Assembly (NCBI RefSeq): GCF_030758975.1
Contig: NZ_CP132359.1
Location: 4,339,528 to 4,403,527 of the forward strand
Source: Bosea beijingensis
GTDB lineage: Bacteria > Pseudomonadota > Alphaproteobacteria > Rhizobiales > Beijerinckiaceae
Direction of reading: 5' to 3'
Length of the DNA: 64,000 bases
The notes under the pieces were generated by a model, which saw nothing but the letters and a program-made list of their open reading frames with translations, was not told the origin of the DNA and did no database searches. Positions within the stretch are counted from its first letter, which is position 1. Each line of letters opens with the position of its first letter. Shown here piece by piece: positions 27,304 to 36,345 of this stretch. The position numbers and the translations under genes were made by a program.

Positions 27304-27514
27304 TTCAGATATCATCGCCGACGTCAAGTTGAGCGTCTCTCGCGCCCCTTGGCTGCAGCGACAAGCAGGCCGAAGATTGCCGGACGATTGCCGCATTCCT
27401 GCGCATAAATCGCTTGCTTCGTTCCGTCTGGAACCGCATGCTCGGGAGCGATCTGGCATGGCTTCGCGCGCCGCCACTCCCGGATGTCACGCGCGAGCGA
27501 CCTTGAAGTCCGTG

Positions 27515-28318
27515 ATGAACGACCACGCCTTCCCCTTGCGTCCGGCTCGCCGCACCCGCTCTCCCCTCACCGCCCGCAAGCCGATTCCCGCGCCGAAGCC
27601 GGTGCTGGTCGTGCTGCATCAGGAGCACTCGACGCCCGGCCGCGTCGGCCGCCTGCTGCAAGCCCGAGGCCATGCGCTCGACATCCGAAAGCCGCGCTTC
27701 GGCGATGCGCTGCCGACGACCATGCGCGAGCATGCCGGCGCGGTGATCTTCGGCGGCCCGATGGGCGCGAACGATCCCGAGAATTTCGTCAAGGCCGAGA
27801 TCGACTGGATCGGCACCTGTCTCAAGGAGGATGCCGCCTTCCTTGGCATCTGCCTGGGCGCGCAGATGCTGGCCAAGCATATGGGCGCGCGGGTCTATAC
27901 CCATGGCGAGGGCCGGGCCGAGGTCGGTTATTACCCGCTCGCGATCACGGAAAGCGGCCATTCCCATGCGGCGACCGCCGGTTTCACCTGGCCCGGCACC
28001 GTCTACCAATGGCACCGCGACGGCTTCGACTGCCCGACCGGGGCGGAGTGCCTCGCGACCGGTGGCGATTTCCCGGTGCAGGCCATCCGCGCCGGTTCCA
28101 AGGCCTACGGCATCCAGTTCCACCCGGAAGTGACGCCGGCGATGATGTATCGCTGGTCGGTGCGCGGCTATGAGCGCACGCTGATGCCGGGCGCCCAGCT
28201 CGGCCATACCCATATTCCCGGCTGGTTCCAGCACGATCCGGCGATCCGGCTCTGGCTCGACGCCTTCCTCGACCATTGGCTGAAGGAGCCGGCAGCAGCC
28301 GGAACGACATCGCCTTGA
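27515..28318 (+). CDS. Class I glutamine amidotransferase-like protein
   Basis: This 267-aa protein has a GATase-1 domain with the nucleophile Cys in GICLGAQMLA and the His-Glu pair in FHPEVTP. It has the GMP-synthase-like stand-alone form, like proteins that hydrolyse gamma-glutamyl compounds or act on unknown amides. The N-terminal 30 residues are basic and proline-rich. ATG 27515 is used, with a GTG one codon earlier. It overlaps the next gene (TTGA), so the two form an operon. Confidence 0.87.
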   Translation: MNDHAFPLRPARRTRSPLTARKPIPAPKPVLVVLHQEHSTPGRVGRLLQARGHALDIRKPRFGDALPTTMREHAGAVIFGGPMGANDPENFVKAEIDWIGTCLKEDAAFLGICLGAQMLAKHMGARVYTHGEGRAEVGYYPLAITESGHSHAATAGFTWPGTVYQWHRDGFDCPTGAECLATGGDFPVQAIRAGSKAYGIQFHPEVTPAMMYRWSVRGYERTLMPGAQLGHTHIPGWFQHDPAIRLWLDAFLDHWLKEPAAAGTTSP

Positions 28319-29556
28319 CCCGTACAGCTCTCGTTCTCGGCGCCGGCATGGTCGGCGTCTCCTGCGCGCTCGCACTCCAGAAGCGTGGGCTGGCGGTCAC
28401 GCTGATCGACCGCAAAGCGCCCGGCTGCGAAACCTCCTACGGCAATGCCGGCGTGCTCGCGGCCTCCTCGATCGTTCCGCTCAACAACCCCTCGCTCTAC
28501 GCCAAGATCACCGGCTATCTCGGCAACCGCCACCCGGCGCTCAACCTGAGCTGGGCCCGTGCCCTCACACGGCCGGGCTGGCTGCTGCGCTTCCTCTGGG
28601 AGGCCCGCCCGTCGCAGGCCAAGGCCCGTATCACCGCCTTGCAGGCGCTGACGGCGAGCACGGTCGAGCGCCACCGCGCCCTGATGGCGGAGGCCGGCGT
28701 GTCACACCGCCTGCGCGAGACCGGGACGATCAAGCTCTGGCGCACCGAAGCCGGCCATGAGGCTGCCCGGGCCGAGCATGATTTCCTGAAGCGTCACGGC
28801 ATCGAGTCGCAGATTCTAGACCGGCAGGCCATTTCCGGCATCGAGCCCGACCTGAACCCGATCTTTCCGGCAGGGCTGCTGATCCCCTGCGTCGGCTCGG
28901 TCGATTCACCCGGCGCCGTCACCGAAGCTTATGCCGCGCTCTTCGCCGAGCGCGGCGGCCGGATCGAGCAGGCCGCGATCACCGGACTCGCCCGCAACGG
29001 CAAGGGCTGGCGCGCGAGCACCGCGTCGGGCGGCTTCGAGGCCGATATCGCGGTCGTCGCGCTCGGCCCCTGGAGCGGCGACCTGCTGAAGCCGCTTGGG
29101 ATCGATCCGAAGCTCGATGTCGAGCGCGGCTATCACCGCCATCTCAAGCCGGAAGCCGGCACCGGCCTGTCGCGGCCGATCTACGATGTCGACGGTGCCT
29201 ATTACATGGCACCGATGGAGCAGGGTTTTCGCGTCACCAGCGGCGTCGACCTGTCATTTCGCGACGCGCCCGACGAGCACCGCCAGATCGATGGCGCGAC
29301 CGCCGCGGCACGCGAGGCCTTCCCGCTCGGCGAGGTCGTCGGCGAAACCTGGCGCGGCGCCCGGCCGACCCTGCCGGATTCCCTGCCGATGATCGGCGAG
29401 GCACCCCGCAATCCCGGCCTCTGGCTCGCCTTCGGCAACCAGCATATCGGCTTCTCGACCGGTCCGATCACCGGCGAGATGATTGCCGCGATGGTTTGCG
29501 GCGAGAAGCCGCCTATCGACCCGATGCCGTTCCGGCCGGGGCGCTATATCCGCTGA
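28315..29556 (+). CDS. FAD-dependent amino-acid dehydrogenase/oxidase (DadA-like)
   Basis: This 413-aa DAO-family flavoprotein has an N-terminal FAD motif VLGAGMVGVSCA and C-terminal RGARPTLPDSLPMIG and GNQHIGFSTGP segments, as in D-amino-acid dehydrogenase DadA and hydroxyproline dehydrogenases. It probably oxidises a D-amino or imino acid and feeds the respiratory chain. The TTG at 28315 is chosen because it overlaps the previous stop and keeps the dinucleotide motif close to the N-terminus; the next ATG would destroy that motif. The substrate is not fixed by sequence. Confidence 0.88.
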   Translation: MTRTALVLGAGMVGVSCALALQKRGLAVTLIDRKAPGCETSYGNAGVLAASSIVPLNNPSLYAKITGYLGNRHPALNLSWARALTRPGWLLRFLWEARPSQAKARITALQALTASTVERHRALMAEAGVSHRLRETGTIKLWRTEAGHEAARAEHDFLKRHGIESQILDRQAISGIEPDLNPIFPAGLLIPCVGSVDSPGAVTEAYAALFAERGGRIEQAAITGLARNGKGWRASTASGGFEADIAVVALGPWSGDLLKPLGIDPKLDVERGYHRHLKPEAGTGLSRPIYDVDGAYYMAPMEQGFRVTSGVDLSFRDAPDEHRQIDGATAAAREAFPLGEVVGETWRGARPTLPDSLPMIGEAPRNPGLWLAFGNQHIGFSTGPITGEMIAAMVCGEKPPIDPMPFRPGRYIR

Positions 29557-29623
29557 TGAAGCGTGTCTTCTCGCACGCGCTGCGGCACGAAGTGCTGCTG
29601 CGCGCACGGGATGACACCCTGAC

Positions 29624-29764
29624 TGAGCCGAGCGCGAATGCGCTGGCGTGAGTCGGCTGACGTGGCGGCCGAGAACCGGAGCGGAGCGTACATCAGTACG
29701 TGAGCACCGGAAGCGCAGGCCGCCGCGTCAGACGGCCGCGCCAGTAGCATTCGCGCCGGCTCAG
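29624..29764. repeat. 141-nt imperfect inverted repeat between convergent genes
   Basis: The whole interval folds back on itself around 29693/29694. The outer arms are TGAGCCGAGCGCGAATGC (from 29624) against GCATTCGCGCCGGCTCA (ending 29764). The inner arms are GTCGGCTGACGTGGCGGCC (29652-29670) against the related GGCCGCCGCGTCAGACGGCC (29718-29737). The apex is CGTAC-ATCA-GTACG (29687-29700). It lies between the FAD gene and sdhB, overlapping the sdhB stop by a few bases. It is too long for a simple terminator and looks like a dispersed hairpin element that also ends both transcripts. Confidence 0.75.
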
Positions 29765-30546
29765 ACCTGGCGCGCCACCATCATCTTCTTCACTTCCGCG
29801 ATCGCCTTGGCCGGGTTCAGGCCCTTCGGGCAGGCATTCGCGCAGTTCATGATGGTGTGGCAGCGATAGAGCCGGAAGGGGTCTTCCAGATTGTCGAGCC
29901 GCTCGCCGGTCGCCTCGTCGCGGCTATCGATCAGCCAGCGATAGGCCTGCAGCAGCGCGGCCGGGCCGAGATAGCGGTCGCCGTTCCACCAGTAGCTCGG
30001 GCAGGAGGTCGAGCAGCAGGCGCACAGGATGCACTCGTAGAGCCCGTCGAGCTTCTCGCGGTCGTCCTTGGCCTGGCGCCATTCCTTCTCGGGCGCCGGC
30101 GTCGTGGTCTTCAGCCAGGGCTCGATCGAGGCGTGCTGGGCGTAGAAGCGCGTCAGGTCCGGCACAAGGTCCTTGACGACTGGCATATGCGGCAGAGGGT
30201 AGATCGCGACCTTGCCCTTGGCGCCGCATTCGTCGATGCCGGTGGTGCAGGCGAGACCGTTCTTGCCGTCCATGTTCATGGCGCAGGAACCGCAGATGCC
30301 CTCGCGGCAGGAGCGCCGGAAGGTCAGCGTCGGGTCGACCTTGTTCTTGATCCAGATCAGCGCATCGAGAACCATCGGCCCGCAATCGTCGCGGTCGACA
30401 TAATAGGTGTCGGTGCGCGGATTCTCGGTGTCGTCCGGGCTCCAGCGATAGACCTTGAATTCGGTCAGCTTCTTGGCGCCGGCCGGCTTCGGCCAGGCCT
30501 TGCCCTCGACGAGGCGGGAGTTCTTCGGGAGATTGAATTCAGCCAT
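29761..30546 (-). CDS. sdhB: Succinate dehydrogenase iron-sulfur subunit
   Basis: This 261-aa subunit of complex II carries the electron chain. An N-terminal 2Fe-2S domain holds CREGICGSC and a later Cys. The C-terminal domain holds [12 protein letters not shown] and CANACPKG for the 4Fe-4S and 3Fe-4S clusters. It is last in the sdhC-D-A-B operon, 12 nt after sdhA, and its stop falls in the long inverted repeat. Confidence 0.97.
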   Translation of the reverse strand: MAEFNLPKNSRLVEGKAWPKPAGAKKLTEFKVYRWSPDDTENPRTDTYYVDRDDCGPMVLDALIWIKNKVDPTLTFRRSCREGICGSCAMNMDGKNGLACTTGIDECGAKGKVAIYPLPHMPVVKDLVPDLTRFYAQHASIEPWLKTTTPAPEKEWRQAKDDREKLDGLYECILCACCSTSCPSYWWNGDRYLGPAALLQAYRWLIDSRDEATGERLDNLEDPFRLYRCHTIMNCANACPKGLNPAKAIAEVKKMMVARQV

Positions 30547-30558
30547 CGGAAGAGTCCC

Positions 30559-32391
30559 TCAGTACACCCGCGCCTTGGGCTTGATGTACTCGATGTCGTT
30601 GGACATCGTGTAAGTGTGAACCGGCCGGTCATCGAGCGTGATCGTGCGCTTCTCGTCGTCGATCCAGGCGAGCGTGTGCTTCATCCAGTCCTTGTCGTCG
30701 CGGTTCGGATAGTCCTCGCGCGCATGGGCGCCGCGGCTTTCCGGACGGTTCAGCGCCGAGTCCATGGTCACGACCGCCTGGGTGATCAGGTTGTCGAATT
30801 CCAGGGTCTCGATCAGGTCGGAATTCCAGATCAGCGAACGGTCCTTGGTGCCGATATCGGTGATGCCGTTCCAGACCTCGTGGATGAGCTTGTGGCCCTC
30901 TTCCAGCGTGGCGCCCTCGCGATAGACGGCGCAGTTGTTCTGCATCGTCCGCTGCATCCGGTCGCGCAGCACCGCGGTCGGCGTGCCGCCGGAGGCGTTG
31001 CGGTACTTGTCGAGGCGGCTGAGCGCGAGGTCCGAGGAGCCCTTGGGCAGCTCAGGCTGCTTCTCGCCCGCCGTCACAGTGTCGGCGCAGCGCAGGCCGG
31101 CCGCGCGGCCGAAGACCACGAGGTCGATCAGCGAGTTGGAGCCGAGGCGGTTGGCGCCGTGGACGGAGACGCAAGCCGCCTCGCCGATCGCCATCAGGCC
31201 CGGCACCACGGTGTCCGGATCGCCGCCGACCTTGGTCAGCACTTCCCCGTGATAGTTCGTGGGGATGCCGCCCATGTTGTAGTGCACGGTCGGCAGCACC
31301 GGGATCGGCTCGCGGGTCACGTCGACGCCAGCGAATATCTTGGCGCTTTCCGAGATGCCCGGCAGGCGCTCGTGCAGGATCTTCGGATCGAGATGGTCGA
31401 GATGCAGGTAGATGTGGTCCTTGTCCTTGCCGACGCCGCGGCCAGCCCGGATCTCCATCGTCATCGAGCGCGAGACGACGTCGCGCGAGGCGAGGTCCTT
31501 GGCCGAGGGGGCATAGCGCTCCATGAAGCGCTCGCCCTCGGAATTGGTGAGATAGCCGCCCTCGCCGCGCGCGCCTTCGGTGATCAGGCAGCCCGAGCCG
31601 TAGATGCCGGTCGGGTGGAACTGCACGAACTCCATGTCCTGCATCGGCAGGCCGGCGCGCAGCACCATGCCGCCGCCGTCGCCGGTGCAGGTATGGGCCG
31701 AGGTCGCCGAGAAATAGGCGCGGCCATAGCCGCCGGTCGCCAGGATCGTCTGCTGCGACCGGAAGCGGTGCAGCGTGCCGTCATCGAGCTTGAGCGCGAT
31801 CACGCCACGGCAATGGCCATCCTCGTCCATGATCAGGTCGATGGCGAAATACTCGATGAAGAACTCGGTATTGTAGCGCAGCGCCTGGCCGTAAAGTGTG
31901 TGCAGCATGGCGTGGCCGGTGCGGTCGGCAGCGGCGCAGGTGCGCTGGGCCGGCGGGCCTTCGCCGAATTCGGTGGTCATGCCGCCGAAGGGGCGCTGGT
32001 AGATGCGGCCGTCCTCGGTGCGCGAGAAGGGCACGCCCCAGTGCTCGAGCTCGTAGACGGCGGCCGGCGCGTTGCGCACGAGATACTCGATGGCGTCCTG
32101 GTCGCCGAGCCAGTCCGACCCCTTCACGGTGTCGTACATATGCCACTGCCAGGTATCCTTGCCCATGTTGCCGAGCGAGGCGGCGACGCCGCCCTGGGCC
32201 GCGACGGTGTGCGAGCGGGTCGGGAACACCTTCGAGATGCAGGCGGTGCGCAGGCCGGCCTGCGAACAGCCGACCGTGGCGCGAAGGCCCGCGCCACCGG
32301 CGCCGACGACGACGACGTCGAAGGTGTGGTCGGTGATCGGATAGGCGGTGCCGGCATAGGCCGGAACCGGACGGGATTTTGTGATCGCCAT
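30559..32391 (-). CDS. sdhA: Succinate dehydrogenase flavoprotein subunit
   Basis: This 610-aa catalytic subunit oxidises succinate to fumarate. The FAD motif is [13 protein letters not shown] (from about residue 27) and the covalent-FAD His lies in [16 protein letters not shown]-like [11 protein letters not shown] is near the C-terminus. Start MAITKSRP at 32391; it lies 4 nt downstream of the sdhD stop. An assembly factor that helps its flavinylated form join the complex, SDHAF4, is encoded at 48.7 kb in the same window. Confidence 0.97.
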   Translation of the reverse strand: MAITKSRPVPAYAGTAYPITDHTFDVVVVGAGGAGLRATVGCSQAGLRTACISKVFPTRSHTVAAQGGVAASLGNMGKDTWQWHMYDTVKGSDWLGDQDAIEYLVRNAPAAVYELEHWGVPFSRTEDGRIYQRPFGGMTTEFGEGPPAQRTCAAADRTGHAMLHTLYGQALRYNTEFFIEYFAIDLIMDEDGHCRGVIALKLDDGTLHRFRSQQTILATGGYGRAYFSATSAHTCTGDGGGMVLRAGLPMQDMEFVQFHPTGIYGSGCLITEGARGEGGYLTNSEGERFMERYAPSAKDLASRDVVSRSMTMEIRAGRGVGKDKDHIYLHLDHLDPKILHERLPGISESAKIFAGVDVTREPIPVLPTVHYNMGGIPTNYHGEVLTKVGGDPDTVVPGLMAIGEAACVSVHGANRLGSNSLIDLVVFGRAAGLRCADTVTAGEKQPELPKGSSDLALSRLDKYRNASGGTPTAVLRDRMQRTMQNNCAVYREGATLEEGHKLIHEVWNGITDIGTKDRSLIWNSDLIETLEFDNLITQAVVTMDSALNRPESRGAHAREDYPNRDDKDWMKHTLAWIDDEKRTITLDDRPVHTYTMSNDIEYIKPKARVY

Positions 32392-32395
32392 CGGA

Positions 32396-32788
32396 TCAGC
32401 CTCCAAAAGACAGCTTCAGCACCGCGTAGACGCTGGCCGCGCCCACCGCGATGGCGAAGAAGGTGTTGCCGATCACGGCGAGGACCTTGAGCCCTTCGCT
32501 CGTGACGTAATCCTCGATGATGACCTGCATGCCCAGCCGCATATGGATGCAGGCCGAGAGGATGAAGAGCAGCATCAGGATCGCGACGAGAGGGTGCGAC
32601 AGAAGCGCGACGGCGCCCGGATAGGGCCGGCCGACCAGCGCGATGACGATGCCGACGAAGATCACCGTCAGGATCAGGTTCGAGACGGCGGTGACGCGCT
32701 GCAGCCAGAAATGGCCGGTGCCGGACTTGGCGGAGCCGAGGCCGCGGACGCGGCCGAGCGGGGTGCGCATCGAGGAATTGGACAGCAT
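32396..32788 (-). CDS. sdhD: Succinate dehydrogenase membrane anchor subunit D
   Basis: This 130-aa protein has three membrane helices after a short N-terminal region ([20 protein letters not shown]). It holds the quinone/heme-binding pattern [14 protein letters not shown] with the heme-ligand-type His. Start ATG 32788 follows AGGAG. It anchors SdhAB to the membrane with SdhC. Confidence 0.95.
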   Translation of the reverse strand: MLSNSSMRTPLGRVRGLGSAKSGTGHFWLQRVTAVSNLILTVIFVGIVIALVGRPYPGAVALLSHPLVAILMLLFILSACIHMRLGMQVIIEDYVTSEGLKVLAVIGNTFFAIAVGAASVYAVLKLSFGG

Positions 32789-32799
32789 GGCGGGGCTCC

Positions 32800-33195
32800 T
32801 CAGCGCAGGACCAGGGCGGCGATCCAGATCAGGACCGTCAGGCACGCCGAGACGACGAGCGAGAACTTCGCCATGTTCATACGGGTTTCGGGTTCGTAGC
32901 CCTTGCCCATGTCCCAGACGAAATGCCTGAGACCGCCGACCATGTGGTGGATCAGCGAGAAGCTGTAGAGGAAAAGCACGAGCCGGCCGAGGAAGGAGCC
33001 GGCGATCGCCTGGGCCGTATCGAAGGCAGCAGGACCGGACGCGGCGGCGACCAGCCAGGCGGCGATCAGCACCGTGCCGAGATAGAGCCCCGTACCGGTG
33101 ACGCGGTGGGCGATCGACATCGCCATCGTCCAGGACCAGCGGTAGATCTGGAGGTGGGGCGAAAGCGGGCGGGCTTGGGGCTTGACCTCGGCCAA
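32800..33195 (-). CDS. sdhC: Succinate dehydrogenase cytochrome b556 subunit C
   Basis: This 131-aa anchor subunit has the SdhC motif RPLSPHLQIYRW, SIAHRVTGTGLY and the heme-His segment SLIHHMVGGLRHFVWD, with three membrane helices. The family N-terminus is best met by a TTG start at 33195 placed behind GGAG; an in-frame ATG at 33249 would add 18 atypical residues. It is first in sdhCDAB. The promoter should lie in the 157 bp between it and the mesaconyl-CoA hydratase gene. Confidence 0.93.
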   Translation of the reverse strand: MAEVKPQARPLSPHLQIYRWSWTMAMSIAHRVTGTGLYLGTVLIAAWLVAAASGPAAFDTAQAIAGSFLGRLVLFLYSFSLIHHMVGGLRHFVWDMGKGYEPETRMNMAKFSLVVSACLTVLIWIAALVLR

Positions 33196-33352
33196 TATCG
33201 TTCTCCGATCAAGCGGCCCGTCGACAAGGACGGACCCATTTGGGATCATTCTAGAGTGACTGGTTGTCTAACGAAACCGTTCCGGCGCTGCAATGCGGCA
33301 TGCGCATAACGAAGTTACAGATTCTGAAAATCGTCATTTTCTTACGAAAAGC

Positions 33353-34414
33353 TTACCGCGGCAGCAGCGCCCAGTAGTCGAAATCGAGAATCACGCTGGG
33401 ATCGTACTGATCTCCGGCCTTGAGCGGGTAATCGCCGCAAGGCCGGTTCTTGGTCGCGACCAGCCGGAGCCGGAGCGCGCCGACATCGCCGCGCCCCGGA
33501 ATTTCGGCGCTGCCCAGCACTTCGCTCCAGGCATAGACCGTGTCGCCGGCGAAGAGCGGCGCGATATGGCGTCCGCCATTGATCGCGGCGATATGAAAGG
33601 CATTGCCGAGCCCGTTGAAGGACAGCGCCCGCGCCAGGCTGATGACATGGCCGCCATAGATCAGGCGCTTGCCGAAGCGGGTCCCTTGCGCCGCATGGGC
33701 GTCGAAATGCACCCGTGCCGTGTTCTGGTAGAGCCGCGTCGCGAGCTGATGCTCGGCCTCCTCGACGGTCATGCCGTCGACATGGTCGATCCGCTCTCCG
33801 ACGGCATAATCGGCCCAGCGGAAGCGCGAACCGGCGAGCGCATCGTCATAACCTGCAAGCTCGATCCGCGGGCAGCCCTCGCCGAGCTGTTCCGGCAGCA
33901 CGGCCTTGGCCAGCTCGGGCACCTGCTCGGCATGGGCCGGCGTGCCGGGCTCGCGCTTGCGCACCAGCACCCAGCGCGCATAGCTCAGCACGATCTCGCC
34001 ATGCTGGTTGCGGCCGATCGAGCGGACATAGACGATGCCGGCATCGCCGGCCGAGGTCTGCTTCAGCCCGATGACTTCGGAGGTCGTCGAGAGCGTGTCG
34101 CCGGGATAGACCGGCTTGAGGAAGCGCCCATCGGCATAGCCGAGATTGGCGACTGCATTCAGCGAGATATCCGGCACCGTCTTGCCGAAGACAATGTGGA
34201 AGACGAGCAGGTCGTCGACCGGCGCCGTGGGATAGCCGATCGCACCCGCGAAAGCGTCCGAGGACTGCACCGCGAAGCGCGAACCGTAGAGCGCCGAATA
34301 GAGCGCTGCGTCGCCGGCCCGCACCGTGCGCGGCGTCGCATGAACGATGCTGTCGCCGAGGCGGAAATCCTCGAAGAAACGGCCGGGACTGGTCTTGGGC
34401 GTAGAGCCGGACAT
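33353..34414 (-). CDS. mch: Mesaconyl-CoA hydratase (beta-methylmalyl-CoA dehydratase)
   Basis: This 353-aa tandem MaoC/hot-dog hydratase matches the mesaconyl-CoA hydratase family in length and in segments such as PGRFFEDFRLGD, VDDLLVFHIVFGKTVPDIS and GGHVISLARALSFNGL. It hydrates mesaconyl-CoA to beta-methylmalyl-CoA in the ethylmalonyl-CoA pathway, which supplies glyoxylate and propionyl-CoA during growth on C2 or C4 substrates without isocitrate lyase. Start ATG 34414 follows AGGAGGCG. A CitE/malyl-CoA-lyase-like gene lies 2 kb away, the right kind of partner. Confidence 0.9.
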   Translation of the reverse strand: MSGSTPKTSPGRFFEDFRLGDSIVHATPRTVRAGDAALYSALYGSRFAVQSSDAFAGAIGYPTAPVDDLLVFHIVFGKTVPDISLNAVANLGYADGRFLKPVYPGDTLSTTSEVIGLKQTSAGDAGIVYVRSIGRNQHGEIVLSYARWVLVRKREPGTPAHAEQVPELAKAVLPEQLGEGCPRIELAGYDDALAGSRFRWADYAVGERIDHVDGMTVEEAEHQLATRLYQNTARVHFDAHAAQGTRFGKRLIYGGHVISLARALSFNGLGNAFHIAAINGGRHIAPLFAGDTVYAWSEVLGSAEIPGRGDVGALRLRLVATKNRPCGDYPLKAGDQYDPSVILDFDYWALLPR

Positions 34415-34487
34415 GCATCGCCTCCTGATGGACGGCGAGTGTGCGTTGCAACCAAGGGCCGCGTCCAGCCCTACGCAACCTGAAGCA

Positions 34488-36200
34488 TCAGCCGACGATG
34501 GCAGCGAGCTTCGCCAGGTCGACATTGGCGCCGCAGACGAGAACGCCGAGCCGCTCGCCCTTGGCAGGCTTGTAGGCCCCGCAGAGCAGGGCACCAAGCG
34601 CCGCCGCCCCGCCCGGCTCGACTGCGAGGCGGAAATCGCGCCAGAGCACGCCTTGCGCCTCGGTGATCGCCGCATCCGGCACGAGCGCGACATGGTCGAC
34701 GCTGTCCTTCGTGACGTCATAGACGAGTTGGCCGACATTGCGGGCGCCCAGCGAATCCGCCGCGACCGACGCGACCTTGACCTCGACCGGGCCCTTGGCA
34801 TCGAAGGCCGCCTGCAGGGCGCGCGATCCCTCCGGCTCGACGCCGACGACCTTGACCTTGCTGCCGGCGAACCAGCTCGCGATACCGGAGATCAGGCCAC
34901 CGCCGCCGACAGCCACGAGCACCGTGTCGAGATCAGGCTCCTGCAGGTCCCATTCGCGGCCAAGCGTGCCCTGCCCGGTGATGGTCTCCCCTGCCGCAAA
35001 GGGATGAATCTTGAGCGCGCCGGACTCCGCGACGAAACGGTCGCAGGCCGCCTGCGCATCGTCGTACTGCGCGCCGCCGACCACGACATCGGCACCGAAG
35101 CGCTTGATCGCCTCGATCTTGGCCGCAGGCGAGATTTCCGGCACGAAGATCGTCGCCTTCACCCCGCGCTTCATCGCGGCATAGGCCACGGCCGCGCCGT
35201 GATTGCCGCCGGACGCGGCCGAGACGCCTGCCGCTGGCACCGGCAGCGAAAGCAGGTTGTTGAAGGCGCCGCGCGTCTTGAACGAGCCGGCATGCTGCAG
35301 GCATTCGAGCTTGAGCGAGACATCCGCCGCGGTGCCGAAGGCGCCCGTGCCCAGCCGCATCACGGGCGTGACCCGCGCATGGGCGGCGATGCGCGCCGCC
35401 GCTTCCTCGATCATCGGACGGGTGACGGGGCGTGCGCTCATGGCGATATCCTGCTCAGGCTCGGACACTGGACGATAGGTCCAGATCGCAATCGGAAGCC
35501 CGTGGCTATCGCGTCCCGGCGGATCCGGGAAGGGCCGCCCGCGCCCGGCGGCAATGTTCCGGGCGACGACCAGCGCCGCCAGCGCATCGAGCAGGTCGTC
35601 GGCGGCTGCCTCGCGCGGCGGGCACGAATTCGCCGTCTCGGCCGGAATACCGGCCGCGACCAACAGGTTCCGACGCTCGGCCAACCCTTCGGGATTGACC
35701 ACGCCCTTGATCTTCTTGGGGTGAAGCAGCGGCGCACCCCGCATCGTGCGGAAGGCGAGTTCGGGATGAATCTCGAAGACGCGCTCGCGCAGGCCGGGCT
35801 CGGATCGCAGCAGCCCGTCGATCTCGCGGATTTTCGGGAACAGGTGAAAGCCCTGCTTCGAGACCTTGCGCGGCGGATCGGAGGCGGCAAACGCCAGCGC
35901 GCAGGCCTCCCAATAATCGGTTGCTTCGACCGCCCCTCGCGCGGGGATCGAAAACACCGAGGATTGCCTGTCGCCCAGCAGCGCCCGCACCGCCTGCTCC
36001 GGCCCGCGTCCGGAACCTTGCACCCTCTCCGGCAGGCCGATGGGCATGTCGACCGCCACCAGATCAGGCACGATTTCGCCCACGAACAGATCGGCGAAGC
36101 GCGGCACGACGCGGATCAGCGGCGCTTCCGACCTTTCATCCGAAGCGAAAGCGGCGATCCAGCCGCCCTTGCAGCCATCAACGCCGGCCAGCCACGCCAT
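34488..36200 (-). CDS. DUF429-threonine/serine dehydratase fusion protein
   Basis: One uninterrupted 570-aa frame holds two proteins that are usually separate. Residues 1 to about 250 are a DUF429 domain (LAGVDGCKGGW, DMPIGLP, HPELAFR, DDLLDALAAL). From Met254 (35441) there is a complete PLP threonine/serine dehydratase with Lys308 in SFKTRGAFN and the phosphate loop GGGGLISG. No stop separates them. Translation of the whole starts at ATG 36200 behind GGAGGA. Met254 has a weak AGGAT site and may give a second, dehydratase-only product. The dehydratase would make 2-oxobutyrate or pyruvate, but a racemase role is also possible. DUF429 has no settled function. Confidence 0.88.
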   Translation of the reverse strand: MAWLAGVDGCKGGWIAAFASDERSEAPLIRVVPRFADLFVGEIVPDLVAVDMPIGLPERVQGSGRGPEQAVRALLGDRQSSVFSIPARGAVEATDYWEACALAFAASDPPRKVSKQGFHLFPKIREIDGLLRSEPGLRERVFEIHPELAFRTMRGAPLLHPKKIKGVVNPEGLAERRNLLVAAGIPAETANSCPPREAAADDLLDALAALVVARNIAAGRGRPFPDPPGRDSHGLPIAIWTYRPVSEPEQDIAMSARPVTRPMIEEAAARIAAHARVTPVMRLGTGAFGTAADVSLKLECLQHAGSFKTRGAFNNLLSLPVPAAGVSAASGGNHGAAVAYAAMKRGVKATIFVPEISPAAKIEAIKRFGADVVVGGAQYDDAQAACDRFVAESGALKIHPFAAGETITGQGTLGREWDLQEPDLDTVLVAVGGGGLISGIASWFAGSKVKVVGVEPEGSRALQAAFDAKGPVEVKVASVAADSLGARNVGQLVYDVTKDSVDHVALVPDAAITEAQGVLWRDFRLAVEPGGAAALGALLCGAYKPAKGERLGVLVCGANVDLAKLAAIVG

Positions 36201-36345
36201 CCGTTTCCTCCGCCTTTCGCAGCGCTGGCATTGCATCTGCGTTGCTCTACTGTGCGGTGCAACACCAAGCATTTTCAAGCGAAGTGGACACCGGTTCGCG
36301 TGAAGAAAATGCGAGAGCTATGCCCGGCCCGTGTCAGGAGAGAGC

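Noticed and set aside
29857..32490. An 877-codon open frame on the plus strand
   Set aside because: It is the antisense shadow of sdhA and sdhB, with no domain of its own.
33326..33341. GAAAAT-CGTC-ATTTTC hairpin downstream of mch
   Set aside because: Six AT-rich base pairs are too weak to call a terminator, although the position between mch and sdhC would suit one.
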